From: Kribbella sp. VKM Ac-2569
GTDB taxonomy: Bacteria; Actinomycetota; Actinomycetes; Propionibacteriales; Kribbellaceae
Assembly (NCBI RefSeq): GCF_004216905.1
Contig: NZ_SGXJ01000001.1
Location: 2,046,001-2,110,000 of the forward strand
Reading direction: 5' to 3'
DNA length: 64,000 nucleotides
Part shown: in pieces, positions 60,342 through 64,000 of the stretch
Position numbering within the stretch: the stretch's first letter is position 1
How the letters are laid out: each line of letters starts with the position of its first letter
Notes under the pieces: model-generated
The model's input: only the letters and a program-made list of their open reading frames with translations
What the model was told of the DNA's origin: nothing
Database searches by the model: none
Program-made: the position numbers and the translations under genes

Positions 60342-61760
60342 TTAGAGCGTGATGGACCAGTTGGTGAGCGTTCCGGTGTCGCCGTACCCGTTGTCACCGA
60401 TGCGCAGCGTCCACGTACCGGCCGCGGTCTCGTCGGCGGCAACGGAGTACGTCTTGGACGCCGGCAGCGGGTGACACGTCAGGCCGCCGGACCGTTGGAG
60501 GTAGTACCAGCGGCCGCTCGGTGCGACCAGACTGATGTTCAGGTCCTCGAGGCAGGTGTGATTGCCCTCGACGGTCACCTTCACCGGGCTGTTCGTCCGG
60601 CCAGTTGCCGTCGCCTTGACACTGCTGACCGCGACCTGGAAGTCGCGGATCGGGTAGTCCGCGCCGTTCGAGTACATCCGCTCGCCCGGGTCCGGATCCG
60701 GGTCGCCCGGATCGCTCGAGCCGGTGAGCAGCGTCAGGCTCCACTTGGCCAGCGCCTCGGTGACGGGCTGGAAGATCGAGTTGTCCTCGTTCTGCGAGCA
60801 GGTGGAGTTGCCACCGGAGTGCAGGCCGACCGCCTGGTTGCCACGCAGCCAGGCGCCTCCCGAATCACCACCTTCGGAGCACGCGGTGGTCGTGGTCAGA
60901 CCGTCGATCACCACGGAGCCGTAGTCGATGCTCTGGTTGACCGCGGTGACGGTGCCGCACTCCCAGTTCGGCGCGGTGTTGCCGGAGTGGCAGACCGTGT
61001 CGCCGACGATCGCCTCTGCCGCCCCGGTCACGGTGACGGCCGGTTGTCCCCAGGTGTTGACGTTCGGCGAGATGGTCCAGCCGGCCTCGGTCACCGCGAC
61101 GACGCCCATGTCGCCTTCGCGAGCGTTGACGCTGTGCGTGCCGCCGACGTTCGACGTACCGAGGCGGTTGGTCTGGCCGCTGGCGCCGTACGCCGCCTGG
61201 CCTGCGTCGTTGGTGCAATGACCCGCGGTCAGGAAGTGCTTGTTTCCTTGGGCATCCGTGGCAGGGAAGCCGACCGAACAGTTGCTCTCCGAACCCGGCC
61301 ACCACGGGTCGCCCGGGTTGATCTCACCGGACTGCTGACGGAAATCGGAGTGCACGCGCACCACCCGGACGCCTTCGCCGAGGGTCGCGAAGGCGTTGGT
61401 GACAGTGCGGGTCTTGACGACGACGCTGTTGGTGACCGGGTCGATGCCCCAGCTCTGCAGGCCTTGCTGACTCCGCGCGATCCGATCGACCTGGCCGAGC
61501 AGGTGGTCGAGCTGCTGCTGGTCGCGTTCGACGTACTGCGGAAGCGCGCCGGCAGCTCGCACCTGGGCCGCGGCGGCCTCGTCGACGACCGCAACCATCA
61601 GCCGGCCGTGATCGATCCAGCGGCCGGCCTGGCCGGGTGCTGTCGCGAGCCGGGCAGCGATCTGCTGCGGGGTGTCCGGTGGGGCTGCCTCGGAGTAGGC
61701 GGCGGCGCTGACCGGTGTCACGACCAGTCCGGCGGTCAGAAGTATCACTGCGAGTTTCAT
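60342..61760 (-). CDS. Secreted S1-family serine protease with P domain
   Basis: The 472-residue preproprotein has a signal peptide (1 to about 20) and a propeptide (about 25-150, streptogrisin-type). The chymotrypsin-fold domain has His181 in TAGHC, Asp217 in EGDMGVV and Ser300 in GGDSGG, with paired Cys. The DPGDPDPDPG linker and a proprotein-convertase P domain (about 361-472; YPIRDFQVAVSSVKATATG, DLNISLVAPSGRWYYLQ) follow. The P domain is a stabilising or binding module. ATG 61760 has GAGGAG upstream. Export and self-activation are expected from family. Confidence 0.93.
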   Translation of the reverse strand: MKLAVILLTAGLVVTPVSAAAYSEAAPPDTPQQIAARLATAPGQAGRWIDHGRLMVAVVDEAAAAQVRAAGALPQYVERDQQQLDHLLGQVDRIARSQQGLQSWGIDPVTNSVVVKTRTVTNAFATLGEGVRVVRVHSDFRQQSGEINPGDPWWPGSESNCSVGFPATDAQGNKHFLTAGHCTNDAGQAAYGASGQTNRLGTSNVGGTHSVNAREGDMGVVAVTEAGWTISPNVNTWGQPAVTVTGAAEAIVGDTVCHSGNTAPNWECGTVTAVNQSIDYGSVVIDGLTTTTACSEGGDSGGAWLRGNQAVGLHSGGNSTCSQNEDNSIFQPVTEALAKWSLTLLTGSSDPGDPDPDPGERMYSNGADYPIRDFQVAVSSVKATATGRTNSPVKVTVEGNHTCLEDLNISLVAPSGRWYYLQRSGGLTCHPLPASKTYSVAADETAAGTWTLRIGDNGYGDTGTLTNWSITL

Positions 61761-61841
61761 CGGTGCACTCCTCGGAGTTGGGACGGTGCACCGACCGTAG
61801 GAGTGCCGTCAGCGACGGGAGAATCGCTCAGATCCCTTTCA

Positions 61842-61884
61842 CAGTTGACTTTCTGGCCTTAACAGTTCACACGGCACAGTTCAC
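61842..61884. promoter_or_regulatory. Three CAGTT(G/C)AC repeats upstream of the protease gene
   Basis: CAGTTGAC (61842-61849), CAGTTCAC (61863-61870) and CAGTTCAC (61877-61884) lie in the gap upstream of the protease and run into the XRE stop. A related CAGTTAAC is at 62821-62828 upstream of the XRE gene itself. They may bind the XRE regulator; this is inference. Confidence 0.4.
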
Positions 61885-62768
61885 TTGGGCCACGTCCAGC
61901 GGAGGCCGTAGCGACCGGGTCCGAAGTTCAGTACGACGCCGTGCACCTCGGCCGCGACCTCCACCGCACGAACGAGCTCCTCCGCGTCGTCGAGCTGCGA
62001 GACGATCGCACAGGTGGCGGGCAGCTCGGCCGGGTCGAAGCAGATCTCCAGCACGAACTCACGCACCGGGAGCCGGAACTTCCGCTCGTAGTTCGTCGCC
62101 GGCGGGTACGGCGCGACGTTGACCAACTCGTGCTCGGTGATCACCGTCTCGCCCTTGCGGAGCGGTCGGTCGAAGAGCAGCTCGGCGACCAGCAGTCCGT
62201 CAGCTGGCCGCCGTACCGTCCGGCCCAGCCGGCAGTGCCTGAGCGGGCGGATCTCCGGCAGCGGCCGGTCGTGCTCGTCGAGGTGCATGATGACGACCCA
62301 GCGGTCCGGGCCGTCCGCCTCGGCGCGAAGGACCTGGCGGGAGTGGTACGACCGTTCGCCGCGGTCGGGGCCGACCATCACCCGGTCGTGCTGGCTGATC
62401 CGCGTGAGCCGTTTGTCCCAGCGGATGTCGACCTCGGCGACCGCCTCCTCGACCGCGCCGGGCCGCGGCCAGTACGTCGCCAGCCCGGGACGGTCCGGCA
62501 CCGTGCTCAGCCAGCGTCCGCGGCGCCGCGGCGGCCCGATCGACGCCGACAATGTCCCGGCCGGGACCTCGAGCAGTTCCTCGAGCAGCTCGACCGCGGC
62601 GAGCGAGTCCCGCCGCTCGGGGCGCGAACGGCCCGACTGCCAGTAGCTCAACGTGGCGAGGCTCACCGAGACGCCACGCGCGCGGAGCCGCTCCTGGATC
62701 CGCCCGAGCCCGAGCCCGCGCGCCTGGATGGCTTCCCGCAGCACGTCCGCGAACTCCCGTTCGCCCAT
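61881..62768 (-). CDS. XRE-family helix-turn-helix regulator
   Basis: The 295-residue protein has an N-terminal XRE domain (EFADVLREAIQARGLGLGRI, GVSVSLATLSYWQSGRSRPE) and a large C-terminal part of about 210 residues of unknown fold (YWPRPGAVEEAVAEVDIRWD, ERKFRLPVREFVLEICFDP). The build is a known actinobacterial type without assigned function. ATG 62768 follows a TAGGGT box by 7 nt (leaderless). It lies upstream of the protease in the same direction and may control it. Confidence 0.85.
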   Translation of the reverse strand: MGEREFADVLREAIQARGLGLGRIQERLRARGVSVSLATLSYWQSGRSRPERRDSLAAVELLEELLEVPAGTLSASIGPPRRRGRWLSTVPDRPGLATYWPRPGAVEEAVAEVDIRWDKRLTRISQHDRVMVGPDRGERSYHSRQVLRAEADGPDRWVVIMHLDEHDRPLPEIRPLRHCRLGRTVRRPADGLLVAELLFDRPLRKGETVITEHELVNVAPYPPATNYERKFRLPVREFVLEICFDPAELPATCAIVSQLDDAEELVRAVEVAAEVHGVVLNFGPGRYGLRWTWPK

Positions 62769-62775
62769 GCGCCGA

Positions 62776-62781
62776 ACCCTA
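62776..62781 (-). promoter_or_regulatory. -10 element TAGGGT of the XRE gene
   Basis: TAGGGT on the minus strand ends 7 nt before ATG 62768, fitting a leaderless mRNA. Confidence 0.45.
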
Positions 62782-62836
62782 GGCACAGCAGGCGATTCAA
62801 GCCAGCCCTGGCGCGATCAACAGTTAACACCCGCTC

Positions 62837-62865
62837 TGGACTGATGAAAACCGTTTTCATATACT
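62837..62865 (+). promoter_or_regulatory. Zur-type box within a leaderless promoter
   Basis: A perfect palindrome ATGAAAAC-C-GTTTTCAT (62844-62860) lies between a TGGACT -35 (62837-62842) and a TATACT -10 (62860-62865), with a 17-nt spacer. The -10 ends 6 nt before ATG 62872. The palindrome matches the TGAAAA-TTTTCA style of actinobacterial Zur boxes, so zinc repression of the CobW-like gene is expected. Confidence 0.8.
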
Positions 62866-62871
62866 GTCCGA

Positions 62872-63945
62872 ATGACCGCCCAAGCGAAAACTCCGTTGTC
62901 CGTGTTGGTGGGGCTGTCCACGACGTTGCGGGAGCCCGTACTGGAAGCGATGACCGACGCCACCACCGTGGCCGTCGTCATCGACCAGGACGACCTGCCC
63001 GGTCGGGGCGTGCTGTCCTGGCGGGTGCGGGACGCGTCCGGGCCGATCGACGCGGGCGAGTTCACGGTCGGGGACGACTGCGGCGCGTGCCAGCTGATCG
63101 AGTCGCTCCTACCGTTACTGGAGACGGTCGTCGCGCGTGGGCACTGGGACCACATCGTGCTCGCGGCACCGCCCGCGATGGAGGCGCGGCCGCTGGTCAC
63201 CACTTTGACGTCCATCCTGCCGGAGATCGTCGTCGACACGGTCACCTGCGTCGTCGATGCCGTACTGCTGGTTCAGCAACTGTCCGGCGACGAGTTGCTC
63301 GCTGAGCGCGGCCTGGCGCTCGGTATGCCGGATCGGCGCAACGTCGCGGAGCTGACTGCACGCCAGATCGAGTACGCCGACGTGTGCGTGCTGGCCAATG
63401 CGCATCGCAGTACGGCGGTTGAGCGGCTCGAACACCTGTTGGTGCACCTGAACCCGCGGACGTCGGTGGTGACGGCGGATGTTGCCGGCGTACCGAATGG
63501 GCCGGTCGCGCGGACCGGGCGGTTCGACTTCGACGCAGCCGAGGCGTGGGCCGGCGAGCTCGCGTCGTCGGATCGGGTGCAGCCGAGCGGCGACGGCGTG
63601 ACGACGGTGCTGTGGCGGTCGACGCGGCCGTTGCATCCTGCGCGGCTGAACGACGCGCTCGAGGACATCGTGGACGGGGTGGTTCGCAGTCGCGGCGTGG
63701 TTTGGCTGGCGAACCGCCCGACGCAGCGCGTGCGGTGGGAGTCCGCCGGGTACAGCGCATCGCTCGGGACGCTCGGCGAATGGTCCGAGACCGAGCACCT
63801 CGCCGAGTGCACCGTCGTCGCGACCGGCATGGGTCTCGACCCGGCCCGCCTCCAAGCAGTCCTCGACGCCTGCCTCCTCACCGAGTCCGAACTCGCCCAA
63901 CTCGACTGGACCAACCTCGAAGACCCCTTCGCCGGCGTCTTCTAG
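62872..63945 (+). CDS. CobW-like (COG0523) protein with degenerate P-loop
   Basis: The 357-residue product has the COG0523 order but lacks a usable Walker A: the N terminus reads SVLVGLSTTLREPVLEAM where GxxGxGKT should be. DDCGACQLIESLLPLLETVV stands in place of the CxCC metal motif region. The second half has ADVCVLANAHRS and the CobW C-terminal domain (LHPARLNDALEDIVDGVVRS, RWESAGYSASLGTLGEWSET). Such proteins are used in zinc scarcity in actinobacteria, often with zinc-free ribosomal protein genes; none is visible before the window ends. GTP hydrolysis is doubtful. Confidence 0.82.
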   Translation: MTAQAKTPLSVLVGLSTTLREPVLEAMTDATTVAVVIDQDDLPGRGVLSWRVRDASGPIDAGEFTVGDDCGACQLIESLLPLLETVVARGHWDHIVLAAPPAMEARPLVTTLTSILPEIVVDTVTCVVDAVLLVQQLSGDELLAERGLALGMPDRRNVAELTARQIEYADVCVLANAHRSTAVERLEHLLVHLNPRTSVVTADVAGVPNGPVARTGRFDFDAAEAWAGELASSDRVQPSGDGVTTVLWRSTRPLHPARLNDALEDIVDGVVRSRGVVWLANRPTQRVRWESAGYSASLGTLGEWSETEHLAECTVVATGMGLDPARLQAVLDACLLTESELAQLDWTNLEDPFAGVF

Positions 63946-64000
63946 CCACGGCGCCCCGCCCTCTCCGCATTTGCATGGTTGACCCACCAAATGAGGGGTT

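Noticed and set aside
1..64000. tRNA, rRNA, prophage or biosynthetic gene cluster
   Set aside because: I looked for clover-leaf-like blocks, phage structural genes and PKS/NRPS/terpene core enzymes and saw none. A tRNA scan would be needed to exclude a missed tRNA.

Overview
The window is high-GC DNA (roughly 70% by eye) with dense, often overlapping genes, many GTG/TTG starts and almost no gaps. It looks like a chromosomal segment of an actinobacterium. The acyl-CoA carboxylase beta/epsilon pair, the Scr1/DUF5753-type XRE regulator, the ANTAR regulator, the purE-purK-gtrA order and many TANNNT -10 boxes 6-7 nt before start codons all support this. Gene style and codon use suggest the Kribbella/Nocardioides group, but that is inference. 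I saw no rRNA, tRNA, CRISPR array, plasmid origin or prophage. No stretch over 300 bases lacks a gene or gene remnant.

Layout. 1-6.3 kb: a secreted ricin-type lectin protein, a Methyltransf_19 enzyme, several regulators, a GNAT, an epoxide hydrolase/VOC pair and an NmrA-like reductase. 6.3-11.7 kb: a complete class I P450 cassette (TetR, ferredoxin reductase, P450, ferredoxin) divergent from an MFS exporter, then a dienelactone-hydrolase-like enzyme. 11.8-18 kb: an ArsR-type regulator whose start lies in a long hairpin, a GAF-ANTAR protein, a tiny two-gene operon, and a thiol island (MarR, EgtA/GshA-type glutamate-cysteine ligase, GshB-like ligase, decayed TnpB, MAPEG protein). 18-24 kb: PhyH oxygenase, PPOX and DsbA-family proteins, membrane proteins and a PQQ-propeller protein. 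24-38 kb: a secreted heparinase II/III-type lyase, acyl-CoA dehydrogenase, UDP-glucose dehydrogenase, purE/purK/gtrA, two tandem secreted paralogues, an Eis-type acetyltransferase and a PH-domain protein.

38-50 kb is mostly core metabolism: an OFA-type MFS carrier with a 35-residue partner, ppc-birA, a TetR/SCP2 pair with a clear operator, the acyl-CoA carboxylase beta and epsilon subunits, a Maf-methyltransferase fusion and a DUF885 protein. 50-59 kb: a membrane zinc metallopeptidase, a DHA2 exporter with its TetR, a small VapC-type toxin-antitoxin cassette lying between two 24-bp direct repeats, and a DUF4129/MoxR/DUF58 operon. 59-64 kb: a second Eis-type protein, a secreted S1 protease with a P domain, an XRE regulator, and a CobW-like gene with a textbook Zur-type box.

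Most notable: (1) a likely glutathione-type thiol pathway plus MAPEG protein in a lineage that normally relies on mycothiol; (2) the toxin-antitoxin cassette whose flanking repeat copies the 3' end of the neighbouring gene; (3) the Maf-methyltransferase fusion; (4) the hairpin that hides the start of the ArsR-type gene.
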